Shown here piece after piece: positions 1 to 13,704 of a DNA stretch of 64,000 bases; within the stretch, counting starts at the first letter, position 1, and each line of letters begins with the position of its first letter. The notes under the pieces are model-generated. The model ran no database searches and was not told the DNA's origin. It worked only from the letters and a program-made list of their open reading frames with translations. The translations under genes and the position numbers were made by a program. This DNA is from Daphnia carinata (lineage: Eukaryota; Arthropoda; Branchiopoda; Diplostraca; Daphniidae), in the NCBI RefSeq assembly GCF_022539665.2, contig NC_081336.1:6120278-6184277 (forward strand). Reading direction: 5' to 3'.

Positions 1-309
1 AGAAAATCTACACTTTTTAGAGGTTGACCTGTTTCTTCACTCCTTTACGTTCTATGTTTATCAATAGCATGCTATGTGATTACTGCAGAGTGGCGATTTT
101 GGTGTGAAGAAGCCCATTACACGTGAAAAATACTGAAACAAACATTCGATCAACTAGCACTCTTTCATCGTTATTAAGTTTTCATTTTACAAATGATGAC
201 GATGAAATCTTCTCTGCGTATAGAGCAGACCAAAGATAAATAAATGAATGAAAGTAGCACAAATTATGGTGAACTTAAAATTCTTTCAAATGAGCGTCTA
301 TATATGTTT
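1..309. other. 3' flank of the TRPC channel gene
   Basis: AT-rich sequence downstream of the channel stop codon (minus-strand gene), presumably 3' UTR and flank. I see no coding exon and no clear minus-strand AATAAA signal here. Confidence 0.5.
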
Positions 310-3300
310 TCATAGCCATCCACCGCCGGAACTACTTTCTAAAGACTGGGCACTACAAATTGGATCATCACAAGCCACGCCGTCGTGAATGCCAGGTGAA
401 AGCCCATTTACAGATTTGAGAACCACTTCCATAGGGCTACCACTCGACATGATAGTGTCAGTTGAATCATCCACAAACGGAAGAGTAAGGTTGTCAGGTA
501 AATTATGGCCGGCCATCCAATCTCTTGATGTCACTGAACCTTTAAACGAAACGGGTGACGTCAGGTCGGCACCTTTTCGAAAACGCAAACTAACAGCGCT
601 GGTTGCCTGCTCGACATCGATTTTAGAACGCAACGGTTCTACCGTGTTCGCCGAATGCCCTGCTGATGGATAAGCAGCAAACTCGCAGTCGTCCGCCATC
701 TTGTTGTCGATATTCGGAGATTCTGCCTCTAAAATCAGAGTGATTTGATCGGCTGGCTCGCTGCACGCTCGTCGAAAATGAGGATTGCTGAAGCTGGGAC
801 TGTGACTGCCGTTTACCGTCTCAATGCCCATACGACCACTGAGTTCGTAGTCGATACAACTTTCTTCCAAAACTTCAGGAAGCTCATTTTCAGTCACGTG
901 CACGACTGGATGACCGGTTCGTGTTTTGAGGAATTTCTCACGGCGATTGGAACCTTCGGTATTGACAGGTGTCTGAGCCGCGGTTCCGCCACTGCCATCA
1001 CTAGAAACGGAATCTTCACTGCGACTTCGGCTCCTTGTCCACATTCGGCCCACTCCCTTTGCTGATTTGGCAGCTTCAATCAAGTTACCCCATCGTTTCT
1101 TTGAGTCGGCTTTTTTCGCTCCCGCCAAACGGGCTAATTGTGCTAGTTTGGTAATGGGCGATCGCATCGGATTGCCTTTGTTGTTGGATTGACCGGTGGC
1201 GACGATGGTAGCTAAGGCGTTTGTCTCGTTCAATGTTTGCATGCTCGTTCGGGAAGAGGCGTTGGCCAAGGCTGGGGCCGTGCTCGATCCTGCTAAGGAA
1301 GGCGTACTGGAAGTCAATCCTGGTTGACCGGCGCTGCCACCGACGTTTGCCAAGTTGAAGCCCTTCATCAATCGCCGCTCTTTTTGCCGATTCTTCTTTC
1401 CCCCTACACGTTTTTTGTTTTTTTAACCAGAAAATTAAATGTCGGATGAGCAAACAGTCAAAGCAGCTATTCATTTCATGTGATTTTTGAATGATTCATC
1501 TTAGAAAATAAAGTGACCATTCATCCCAGCTGTGACTGAGTTTCGGAAATCAATTCTCAATCAAAGTCGTTGGCATTGTTGTTGTTACACGCGAAGATAT
1601 GCAGCATGAAATTTTGGCAGGGTTAGCTGATGGTTTTCTTTCATTTGGTTTAACTTCACTTGCAAAAGAGGTAAATAGTTTAAAAGACGCGGGGGGGGGG
1701 GGGGAAATCAATCCACATGAGAGAAAACATCTAGGTGTCGTACTTTTCGTACTACTGGTTTGCTATCTTAAGACGATGAATACGAACACCAGAATCTCTT
1801 AGATAAAAATAAAACGAATATTTATGGTAATAAGAACGTCTTACTTGTTGGTTTTAATTACAGCCATTCTAAAGTTGTCAAAGAAAAGTTTTTGTCATGA
1901 AATCTTACGAAAGTGCAAGTTAGCAATTCTAGTGATTGGCTGTGTGCTGAGAAAACGAAGTCTATTCTTATTACGAATCTGTTTTTAGTGATTGTTTTTA
2001 GTATGTTATGTTTTTTATGTATGTAGACTCAACTTGTTCTTGTAACATTTTTCTTCAAGTTGGCATCAAATGGTAGTATTATCAACCCGTTGGTAAGAAT
2101 AGACGAACAAGCAATGCACATCATAGTTATTGAAACAACAATAGCCTATTCTTTCAGGCACATAATGACAAACATTCTAAACAAAGAAAATGAAAGCTGG
2201 ATGTGGAATTCTGTTTGCTGATGGCGATGCGATTTAAAAAGTCCGAATTAATAAATCAGCCTAACTATATATTCTATGGTGAAAACTATGTGGATACTAG
2301 CATTCGTTTCAATCGTCTTAAGATATAAAAAAAACTATCGCTAGATGTCGTGAATGATTTACCATAAGGCTGCGTGAACGAAAATGGGGAAGGTGCGTTA
2401 ACAGATGCGGAACACGGACAGGATACAGACGACAAAAATAATAGCATGCATCGGGATAGAAAAGCTGATTTACAAAAACGGTGCGAAGAGGAATGCTGCG
2501 TTAAGGGAAGCAATAAAAACGAACAAATGAAATACTCAATTTACCCCTGATGCTCCCAAAGGAGATACCTTGCCCAACGCCCGTCGCTGTCGACGTATTC
2601 ATGCCCGAATTCTTGAGCACTTCGATCAGCTCACAGCGGAAGGCCGAGATGTCCTGTTTTATCTCGTTGACATCGTCTTCCGTTACGCCCTGGTTGTCTG
2701 ATTTGCGCTGCTCGACTGTCACGTAACGACGCACCAGATTCCTCATAATATTCTGGAATCAATAACATAAAATTCTATAGTCTTATTTTTTTTTTTACAA
2801 GTAATTTGGGTGAACCAATGACACTCAAAAGTGAATTGGATTGAAAAAGAACAGTGATCCTTACGAAACCAGTTGGAAAACAGATAGGCAAAAACATTCT
2901 CGAGTGGGTTCTAATGGGTGTCATAATTCGTACCCGAATGGTCTTCATGTGTTCTTTCTTATGTGTAGCAGTTTTCCCAACGCACTGGCAGTATGCCCAC
3001 TTGATGACATACCACACGCTTTTTGGTGTCGGAATAATGTTGAAGGGTGGTGGGACCTGCGATTAAAGCGCAACATGATTGATGATGAGAAATCGTTCCG
3101 CAAAATATACCGTGATTTAGAATTACGGACCGTTCCTCCTTCTTCGAAATAGCTGATCCACAATTTGCTTCTAGCGAATTTCCATTCCGTGTCAGCCCGT
3201 TCCTTCCATGGCAAGTATTACCGAAAGGTTAATCAGTTTTTTTAGAACGAAACGAAAACGAGATTGTTAGTTAAACATAAATTTTAAAAAATCTAAATGT

Positions 3301-6300
3301 ATACAGTTACGTAGTTTTTCATCTTTTGGACACAAGTATAAACTACGGTTAGCTTACGGCCTAAATTTATGGAGAATCCAAGTTTTAAGAAATTCAAACA
3401 TACGGATTAGAACAAAAAACAAAGTTGATTGCTAACTAATCTTGTTTAATTTTTATTTTAGCAATTGCTTGGTTTGCAAGATGTAATCACAGCCAAAAGT
3501 AATAAAGCTGACTTAGTCTTTCTGCAATCTTAATTTAATTCTAGCGGCTGAGAAAAAATTAAAGAAAAAAACACATTACTACATTCTTTCCAACCCCGAC
3601 AGCTGTTTTTGCTGTTGTAGATGGCACGATAACAGTACGATTGCATTAGCCGTTTTCCTTGCAAAAACTTACGGAGATCAATTGATAAGAGTGGTTCATC
3701 ATGGCGATAAGTAGATTAAGTAAAACGACGATGTTGATGACCGAGTAACAGCCAAACATCAGCAGACCCCAAAAGCGCGTGAAGCTTTTTATGCCAACCA
3801 ATTCGAAATTGTCAAGATCTATTAAGCCGAATGCAGCCCAGAACAGAGTTTGTGCTGTTTCAAACAAGCTGGAGTCAAAATGAAAACGACCGCAAACAAA
3901 AGAATTAATTATTTTGATACACCATTAAACTATTATGGACTTTAGCTACTTACTTAGAAAATCGCCTCCACACAATACAGGCGTCCGGATCCGACTTGCC
4001 ATGCCTAGGTGCGTCACAGGCTTGCTTTTCGAGGTCAGCGTAATACCAAAGGAGCTGATTCAAGCCTTTTGGCACGTACCGAATGAATCGGCGGGGTGTG
4101 CCGTGGGTGTGGTAAACGTGCCCATATGAAAGATCGTAAAATCATGAACCATAATTTAAAGCACGCTAAAAAAATGTATTTTTTTACCGCAGGAAAACGC
4201 GAAAAGAACCAAGACGTAGAGGAAGAAGAATTTCATAATATCCATCACCATCCTGCTGAGGGAGACTTGCAGCGGTCCCAAATAAGGGTTGACGGAAAAG
4301 ATGTAGACCAGCTTCAAAGAACTAGATGTTGAAGTGTACGAGATTTAGTATTCCTTACTAATGTAAAAAAAAAGCACGTTCCGGTTGTAATTATTCCAGG
4401 ATTAGCATTCTTTGCGATACTGACGTTACAACCAATAAATCTAATGCAGGTTTTTGTTTTCCAACGGTTCCGAATATTTGTGTAGATATTTCCACCGTTA
4501 GGATAATAATAAGAGTTGGGAAACAAAGGGGGAAAAGACGAGTAAAACAAAACTCAGCCGTCTATTGTCGTCTCTCGATATCTGACAGCATCGAACTGCA
4601 TTTCATTAACTGTTTTCAGGCACCGGGCTCAGAGTATAATTGAATATACGTGAAACTTCCCTTGCTGTAAGTGCCCCATTAAACCCCGTGACGAGTAGCC
4701 ATGAATCGGAGCCATTAATATTTCCACAAAATCGATCATTTGTGAAGATCAATTGCCGACTGCACCCGCCACAAGATTCACTAAAAAAGTTACTATCCTA
4801 TTTTTTTGAGCTAACGTAACGGGCGGTGACGGGTTATAGTGCATGACTTAGTTCATTTCCATGCGACAAAGCATGGAAAGAATGAAGATTCCTGTATTTT
4901 ACATACTTTTTTTTTTTACTGTCTCAAGTAATGGAGGAAAGCTTTATCACAGAGCCGTTTCGCGAAACGAATTGTTGGAGTTGAAAGCATCTATTAGCCA
5001 CTGTACGGAGGGTTGGCAACTGATTTGAAACAGGTACACCCTGCCAAGAATAACTTTGGATCTATAAGCCTTAATCTGTGTGAATTTTAAGCTAACTAAG
5101 AATCTTATGCCAAAATCTATCTTCAATCAAAGTGAATCTATAAGCCAAAACATCTAGCATTGCGTACATCCAAGGAGTTCGCAACCTCTCGCCACTTTAT
5201 TAGTCTAGATTTCCTGGTAGCATATAAAGCTATTGTTACCATTGATTTGTTTAATTTTTTTTTTTACAAAGAAATTAGCTAGTTTGTCGTTCTTATTTAG
5301 CGATACTGCAAGCGTTTCTGTTTGTGTCGCACTTAAATGTCTGCTTGCAAAAATCCTTACACGAATAACTTCGCAGAATAGCTTCCTCCGTGTTACATAC
5401 TGCAATTACTGTTGACGTATGATGGGTGTATGGCTAGTAAACTACGAATTATTTCCATTACTGTCAATTGAGTTTATACTCACACTTCATTTTATACTTA
5501 AAAAAGGAAGATGGGTATGGTTAGACTAATTCTGCTGTTTCCTAGGCATTTCTTATTTCATCTTTAGGAAAATAGAAACCATACAGAACCTGAATATATT
5601 GGCTGCAGAAAAGAGGCCTTCTGATATAAGCATCGGATCCCATGTGTCCCATTGTTCGCGAGGTAAAGAGGCTGAATTCGCGTTTTTTGCCATTTCCTTT
5701 TGTACCTTTAATACGAAAACGATCAGATAAACCAATACATCCAGAAATAAGATCATAATACACATATGCATATGTAACGGAAATTCTTAAGTAATTGAAT
5801 TGTTTTACTTTAAAAGGTGAATGTAAAGGTTTGCATCAAAAATTGTAATGAGGAAATGAAAGAGGGCAAGTGGCTTTAATTTTATTCTGTAGAATTTCCT
5901 CTGACTAACTTGTGTCTAAATATTATCATGTTATGAAATGCTTATGCCATTTGAATTCATTTAATGTCTTCTTTCCTCTCTAGACGAGAAGCCAAGATCA
6001 TTCTTTGGTCTTTCCAGAGAAACATCTTGACTATTCCATAACGACTAACCGTTACCTTTTCATCATCCCCACTTACAAGGGAAGAATGTGTTTTAGAGAG
6101 CCTAACTCTGATCATGAAATAAGCAAGTCTTACTTGTCTTCTTTTGCCCAAGTGTAACTTTGGGTAAATCAAGTTGGCTTCTTGTATTTGCAAGCAGCAA
6201 CGAGTATAGTCTTCACTTTCAGTTTACTTTTGTCAGTTAACTTTGTGCTTTTTGTGCTAAACATCCCTTGACAACATAACGGTTCTCTTGGCAGTTCACT

Positions 6301-9300
6301 TTTATTTGTTTTTTTACAGGGTTACTTAAAAATTTGGGAAGGATCGTGCGTTCAGTCATTACGACAAAAAGAAGGAGTCATGATCCTACTTACTTGGAAG
6401 AAAGCTACGATGCGTAAGGCGACAGTTGCCACGTAAAGGGCGTTGGTGACAAAATCAATGACGTTCCACATATCCCCGACATATTCCTGTAACCCATCGT
6501 CCCACAGCTGTTTGATTTCGCTCCAAACTAATCCTATTTGGTCGTCATTACCAATTGCGCGTCATTAAGGAGAACACGATAAAGCAATGTGATAAAATTT
6601 TATGTAATAAACACGAAAAATGACGTTCTATCAAAAACCTAAAACTAAAGTTGCATTCTCTCAAAAGGATAACGAAAAAACAAAAACAGAGTTGCAATGA
6701 AGCCCAAACCAGCCCAAACAAATAAAAGCATGCCAAACATGATGGTCCCTTAACAGAGCAACTACCCACGCGTTTACCAGTTCAGAAGAATAAAACAAAA
6801 CGGGTAATAGATAAAATGAATCCAAGTAGTAGGTATGGCAACCAAACAGTCAAATACGTCATCAGCATGCTACGTACATAAAGCGTATCAATTACAAACG
6901 TTGCCATAGCTATTAACCTTCCGTGCAGAAAGCTATATTAGCGAAATTTGGAAACTTCATTCAGGCAGTTGCGTATTTTCATTCGCTTGCTTGACTTGTA
7001 ACCTTATCAACTGAATTTAGCCACATAAGAAAGAGCTGTTTGGTAAAGGGTATGATGCAAAAATAGAACAACTAAAATTAGTAAGCTTGACATCGTGAAT
7101 CAGACTGCACAATAAAAGTAAAAAACAAAAGAATGCAAATTTTAGCAGTTATATGCAGTATACCGACACACGCACACAAGGTTTGTAACTCTTAACGCAT
7201 TTGCCAGTACTATAACCCTAAAAACAAATTTCTTTGATTTTACTTTACCGCAAACCCATGCTAAGATCAGCCATTCGATCATTGTTGGGGGAGCTCCTCT
7301 TTTAGTCGTGACGTCATCAGAAATCCATTGTTCAAAATAGCCTGGAAGTCGCCCAAGCCAGTTCTTAAACACCGTTTCAATACGTTGCGAAGCAAGTATC
7401 AGCAAGACTGTATGGGTCAAAAAGAAACAAAAAAAAAATCGAAAACAAAGAAATTTTCATCTTTCAGAAAACTCGTGGAACGCAAAGCAATGGCTGACGA
7501 ATGATGGCCTGACTGAAAACTACTTTTTACATATGCAATTGCTAGTCTTCGTGAGCACAGCTGACCAGCAGTTCTAGATATACTCTGTTATAGGTAAATA
7601 TTTTACTAACGAAGGTGGCCGTCGGTCATATCTCACTCACGTCGCAGTTGCCTATCTTTCAGAAAACTCGTGGAACGCAAAGCAATGGCTGACGAATGAT
7701 AGTCTGACTGAAAACTACTTTTTACATATGCAATTGCTAGTCTTCGCGAGCACAGCTGACCAGCAGTTCTAGATATACTCTGTTATAGGTAAATATTTTA
7801 CTAACGAAGGTGGCCGTCGGTCATATCTCACTCACGTCGCAGTTGCCAGGGTGAAGTTAATGAAATTAAACTTGATAAAGTAATAAATATCGATCAACTT
7901 TTCAATATAAAAAAAATAAAATGAAGGCCCCCACTTTGTGTTTTTTCACTATTGCAGTCAGCACAACCCACGCATGAATCTGTTAAATTTCAAACAAAGG
8001 CCCTATTTTTATTCTCCTATAGAAAATCTAAAAAAAAACTCCAGAAAAATATATGACAGTCAGTTGAAGTGCACGCGGTCGTTATTAATAAGAAGACTTT
8101 TGTCCTCCATTTTCAACTTGACTCTTTACCTATAAAAATGAGTGGGTGCCAGCACTTAATGGCCGTTCCAGCTTATTGGTTACCACAGCTTAAAAATAGG
8201 CAGCGTACTTACACAAAAAGGTGAAATACGAAGCAGAGTGGCATATGAACTTGATGAACGGTTTGCGCAACGTTTTCCCCGCACGTGAGTGGGGAAATAA
8301 AATATAGAGGATGGAGAAAAGTGGGAAGAGCACTCCTATTCGAATGACTTCTAAGCTCTGCAATATCATGTTTTTGCGCCGGAAGCCTGGCAGGCCTTCG
8401 TACCATATGGAAGCTAGAAGTTGTTGCACGTTTGGATGCGCCACGAACTATCGGAAAAGGAGAATAAAAATAAAAAATATTACATCTATAGGATGTCCAT
8501 TATTAGCGCAGTTAGCGGACATTACCTTTTTTTGTCGATATTTGATGGCCAATTTCAGTCGGTTGAGGCTCATCCGATCTCCGTGTTCGAAGGCGGGACC
8601 TTTAGGGTCATGATTTAACATGACTTCCAGCTCGTACGAGCTACGCGTATGATCAAGCAACGCAGTAGCAAAATCTTGGCATTGTTTCCTCAGTTCCTTA
8701 GTTGCATTAAAGAAAAAAAAAATCCCTTATTACGATGATAGCATACATACCGAACTGCTATAATAGGTTACAGGATTAGTTTGCGTAGGACTTTAGGAAT
8801 TTCTAGAATTGTGCTCATACCAATCCCGTAATGCTAACAAGCTTCATAAATTACACAAGCTCATCAGGGCACATTATTACGTAATTAACATGGTTGAAAT
8901 TGAGCGATTCTTAGCCATTCTCATATCTCAGTTATGCAACATTCTCTGACGAGTGAATCATTTTTCAAGCTGTTAAAATTAGATTAGTTTATCTTACCTG
9001 GTATTCGCTTTTGAATTCGTGTTCCATGAAGCTGAGTCTACGTAGTTCCCAACTTAATTCGAAAGCTGTCAGAATGGGATCTTTACTCGATAGAGAGATG
9101 AGTGACGGACTAGCCAGAGCTCGGTAAGCATTTATTCGAGATCGGCTGTGACGGAGACTATCTTCTTGCCTCGATGTCACGCAATCGATACATCCGCATC
9201 TAAACGGCCATTATTTAAGACAAAACAAAACAAAACAAAGATACATCTTAGCCGTTGCTCAATTATCTTCCGCGGCTTAAGTCCCAATGTCGACGGAATT

Positions 9301-12300
9301 GTTCCATTCCGTCGGAGAGTTTCTTAATTGCGTGACACAAAATTTGGGTGAACGAATGCGAATATCCTTTCATTACTTTTGCGTCGCGGACCACATTGTC
9401 TACCCCAGAGGCTGAATTTACCAAAAAGATGTTGTCATTGCTACCAGACGGAAGAAAATCACGCCTTAACTAACGTTCAAGCTAAAGGGTAAAAACGGAA
9501 GGGGAAAAAGGCGGGCAACTATTGAAAGCACAGCGATTAGGTTCTTGGGTACCTTTTTTGAAAAGACGCTTTGTTGTAGTTGTTCTCTCACGCATACATT
9601 TTATTGATATGCTATTATTGATCTCGACAATCGGTGTCAAGAAATTTTCCAAACTTTCAAATGAGTTCCAATAAAAAAAACAGGGAGGAAAAAGTATAAA
9701 AACTTTGTTTTAGTATAAATTCATGTTTTTAAAGCCGAGATGACAACTGATGCAAAGTAGGTGTAATTCCTGGACGGGATGATTACAACGCACAAGGCCA
9801 CGATGAGGGAGTAATCCCAGTCATGACTTTGCCGTGTCTACTTCAAAGTCAACGAATTTTCACCGTGATGGCAGCCCACACAAAGCAAATGTTGCCCTTG
9901 AATTGTCGTTCTAGCATTTCATACTGCAATTTTTGAAAGTTAATTCCATTTTAGAAGAAGAAGGCAGTTTCTACGTCGAAAGTTAAATGCTTGGACTGTG
10001 CGTGACTGTGTTGAGCAGAAACGGGGATGCTGAGGTTGTTATTTCTTATTATAAGTTTGATTGGAATGTTGTGTACAATAGTCCCTGCCGGGAATGCCAT
10101 GTGCAGTAGGGTTTTAGTTCTATCAATGTGTGCGTCTGATGGGATAATCGATTATTTAATTATCTACAGCGTATGCATTACTTGAAATACTGTTTGAATC
10201 AATATTTTGGAATCACATGATAGTCGTTATGGCAAACAGAAACGAAATCCTTTAAGGCATCTCCTGTTCCCTGTCAAAACTGCGTTATTGATTAGTATAC
10301 CGCAATGAAAAAAAATTAAAAGAACAGCGCTCTGATCGTTTATCATTTCCGCCTTCTAATAAAACGGACGTTATCTGTTTGTCGACGGGAATGAATGACG
10401 GGAAATGCGAGTTGATTCCAAGTTTCAGTTCATTTGACTGGAAACCAGTTCAAACGCATGAAGTGTCCGTGTCTAGCCCTCCATTATCGATTGCTTTCTG
10501 GTGGTTTGGCTCTCAGGCTAACATCCTTTTATTTTGCCGTTCTTTCGATTGCGTGAAATGGGCAGTGCCGACTCCTCCTCCTTCATTCTCTTTCACCCGA
10601 CACTCGTCGGTACAAATTCCCGAAAGCGTTTCAGATAGCCCTCGAGTTATTGGCAGCCGATGAAAAAGTTACATTAACTCGCAAGTCATTAGTAACAGAT
10701 TATCGCCAATCTTGGCCCTTGTCTTTCTTATTGGAAAAATAAGGAACGGAAAAATAAGAACGATCCCATTTTTGTTTGATTTAAGGAGAACCGAGGAGGA
10801 TAATTCTCGCAATAAAGAACTTTTTTTCTATCTAAAGTTTTTCAGTGTTGCAATAACGACCGTTTGGGTTCGTAGCAGTTTACTGATTGAACAGCAATGA
10901 AGCGTGAAGCTCATTACGAAACAATATTTGCTGAGGAAATGAGTCCGTGAAAACCGGACAATGAAGTTCGTTAATTAAAATGTAGAATGCAACACAACCA
11001 CAATAAAATGAATAAAGGATGAACAATTGAACGTGAACTCGTTGCTTGCTTAACGATCTGCTTAGTTAAAATTAACATACAGCACATGTTTGTCTGTCTC
11101 CAGTTGGTCTTCTACATTCCCAGTTAACTGAGATGCCTATCTAACGTATAGGTCGCTGTTATTGCTTAGAACAAAACAATTCAATACCGAGCTATCCATC
11201 GATTAATTCACTCGGCTCTTCTCTGTGCATTCGTGTACCACTCAATTAGTTGCTAGTACCGTTTGTTTCGTTTGAAGTTTTTCTGCTAAATTACACCGAG
11301 ACTCAAAAGCCGAATTGAGGTGGAAGAAATGATCTCTTCATATTCTGGGATGTATCGAATCAAATGGCTTTACCCGATAAAAGCAACGAAAGAAAAAAGA
11401 CGCAAATATTTATGTTTGTTAGCATTTTTTTTTAAACGTTTCTCCTGTCGGCATTATTTTTATTTCGTTGCCCATGAAAGCACTCGACTGATAGCGAAAG
11501 CTTCGAACGGCAATAGCTTTCCGTGTTCAACTGGCCGATTACGATTCGTAGAATCAACAGCACACTCTAAAAAGTATAGTTGAACGCATGTTATGACACG
11601 AGGGTGATGTTGAGTCAGACTGGTGTTTAGAGGATATCAGCGCATGTTCCTTTTTTATAAAGTATTGATTAAAATAGAAGAAGAAAAATCGACCTGTCGG
11701 TCTAACGTCTCGACCTGACGTCGTGCGGCGCAGGAAGGTTGGCTCCACGATCTAGTAGAATCTTGATGATCTCGTAGTTGTCTCGATGGGCGGCAAGGAT
11801 CAATGGGGTGATGTCTGGCGTGAAAGTTGCTGTATCGGGTGGTAAGGCCTCCCAACTCTATTCGCATAGTACGTCAAATGTTATTTACATGTTGCAAAAT
11901 ATGTAAAATGGATAAGTTATGATACACCAAATATCTACAATAAGCTTTAGTTAAAGTTGATGAATTAGAATTTTTTAAATTGAACTTCGTCTTACGTGAG
12001 GTTCTCCTTCTTTGTGAACAGTTTCTTCGTGATCGAGCAGCACTTCGACGGCCTCGACGTACTCCTCGGATATGGCGTGAAGGAGAGCATCCTTAGTCTC
12101 AACTCGATATTCAATCAAAAGCTCGACCATCTCCAGATTCTCGTTGTCAATGGCCATCAGGAGTCCGGAACGGCCCAGGGGATCCACACAATTGACATCG
12201 ATGTAGCTTGTATCCCGCGCCCTTTGTAGCATCCTATTCGGATTTTAATATTAAATTGGTTAGCTAAGCCCGCCACAAAAAATTTGTTTTTATTAAATAG

Positions 12301-13704
12301 CAATTTTAATATGGGAAATAATTTGTATTCGTTGACTTTGCACATTCCTGGCACACATGCTATGACAGTTGATTTAGGAAGAAAGATGATGTCTCAAATT
12401 TTGATTTCCAAATGCTTCAATGGCAAGTAAAGTATAAGTGGCTTGTTATGGAAGTTTTTATTTTGAAATCTAATTGTGCTTAGACATCTAATTCGGACAT
12501 CTTGAATTGTAGAAATGGAAAAAAAGCTGCTCCAGAAATTTTGCATTTAAAAAATCCATACTTTGTTTATTATGATTTAGTGTTTTGTTTTGTTTTGTTT
12601 GCTTCGTCAGGAATCCGTCGAACCAACGTCAAGTAGGTGAAACTGGGGAATGCAGGACGGGGACGAGCACAGCTCTTTTATAAAAAAAATTGATTAGCGC
12701 TAAAATTGAATAAAAAGTTTGCGTTTTGTTTTCACAAACAGAAAGAAGGAAAATACTGCAAATCCACCGAAATGGCGGATGCTTTAATATCATAGGGTAA
12801 CACATGCATAACATTAAACTGGCAGCTGTGGATTTTCGACGCACGCATCACGTGCACAGCATGTTAAATTCAGAAGGAGCAGCTTGATTAGGGCATTTTA
12901 TTTATACATATATATATTTTTTTTCTTGCCAAGAACGAGCTTAGGGTATTGACGTGTGTGTTCAGGAAACGTGTGCAGGAATGCGGAAAGGACTATCCAA
13001 AACTAATGTTTCCTGTCCGGCAACGTGCGCGTAAGTACAGAAAACGGCTTCCGTCTTGGTATTGGAGCTATACAGTTACTGTCACCATGAATGTACTCAC
13101 AATTTTTACCATCCCTTAGATATCGCGATTGCATCCATTTTACACGCATGTTGGCGGATGGCAAACATTAGGGCCGAACATCCCCATAGGACGTATATCT
13201 TGTCTTATACCTAATATTTCTCCTCTCATAACATCACGTACGTGTGAGTAAAGTGAATGCTTTAATAGTTACGCAAATCTTTGTCGTCAGACGAAATCTT
13301 AAGCAGAAAAAGAAACGGAAAGTAAATGGGAATACAATATTTCTAATGAAGGAGATTCCTAATCGCTGCGTAAAGGAAATAAATAGGCAAAACAAATTAT
13401 AATGGAGGACAAACCTCGGGGAAAACAAAAGTTATTGGATTTATGCCAACAATTGACAATAGAAGCAACTAGCATTAGTGAGTTGGTAGAGTAGTTTCAA
13501 ATATGGAAAATCTTACCTCCTTACTGTTGCGACATCGCCCCGCTCGACGGCGAGAAGAAATTTTTTTTCTTCAAAAGTAAGTTGTCCCATTTCTTTGTGT
13601 GGTAGCATGTCTTCGGCATCTTCAGGACATTCTTGAATCTTTGATCCACCATGCTCATAGCTGGACCAGTATGTTTCGCTTTTGCCGCCCACTTTTTGGC
13701 ATTC
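310..13704 (-). CDS. trpgamma: TRPC-family cation channel, TRPgamma-like (N-terminus missing)
   Basis: Plasma-membrane Ca2+-permeable channel acting downstream of phospholipase C. Sixteen phase-compatible exons, 5' to 3': 13704-13517, 12233-11996, 11857-11715 (ankyrin region, ends in PHDV), 9199-8998 (CGCIDC zinc-type motif), 8696-8526, 8447-8213, 7407-7249, 6533-6394, 5705-5590, 4321-4188, 4065-3954, 3868-3673, 3202-3131, 3056-2934, 2752-2569, 1403-310. Together they encode about 1168 residues. Hallmarks seen: [20 protein letters not shown] before S1; S5-pore-S6 with [15 protein letters not shown] (the acidic pore position is kept) and [14 protein letters not shown]; then the TRP helix [10 protein letters not shown]. 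The C-tail holds [15 protein letters not shown], a basic stretch [12 protein letters not shown] (possible calmodulin site, inferred), [10 protein letters not shown], and ends GGGWL. The first recognised exon opens in phase 0 without an ATG, so at least one 5' exon lies upstream. The pore and tail look closer to TRPgamma/TRPL than to TRP; subtype is less sure than family. Confidence 0.93.
1691..1704. repeat. Poly-G tract (G14)
   Basis: Run of 14 G in the TRPC intron between the exons at 1403 and 2569. The length may be affected by sequencing. Confidence 0.9.
2545..2568 (-). promoter_or_regulatory. Tandem alternative 5' splice sites in the TRPC gene
   Basis: The exon starting at 2752 can end at 2569 (CAAG|GTATCT) or 24 nt further on at 2545 (AGGG|GTAAAT). 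Both leave phase 1 and both join in frame to the last exon at 1403. The longer form would add eight residues (ISFGSIRG) before GKKNRQKE. Seen in sequence; use of either site is inferred. Confidence 0.45.
7459..7847. repeat. Two-copy 195-bp tandem duplication in a TRPC intron
   Basis: Copy 1 is 7459-7653 and copy 2 is 7654-7847, directly adjacent and in the same orientation. I count about three substitutions (GATGGCC versus GATAGTC, and CTTCGTGAG versus CTTCGCGAG), so the duplication is recent. It lies in the intron between the exons at 8213 and 7407. I see no open exon-like frame with splice sites in the unit on either strand. Confidence 0.93.
9219..9241. repeat. (AAAAC)n microsatellite
   Basis: Short run of AAAAC units just upstream, on the minus strand, of the TRPC exon that starts at 9199. 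A similar TTTTG run occurs near 12580-12600. Confidence 0.8.

Noticed and set aside
389-1065. Plus-strand open frames across the 0.4-1.1 kb region
   Set aside because: They are antisense shadows of the last TRPC exon, whose minus-strand frame carries the conserved tail motifs.
7459-7847. Tandem duplication considered as duplicated mutually exclusive channel exons
   Set aside because: Neither strand gives a splice-bounded frame resembling any TRP exon, and the flanking exons already join in phase without it.
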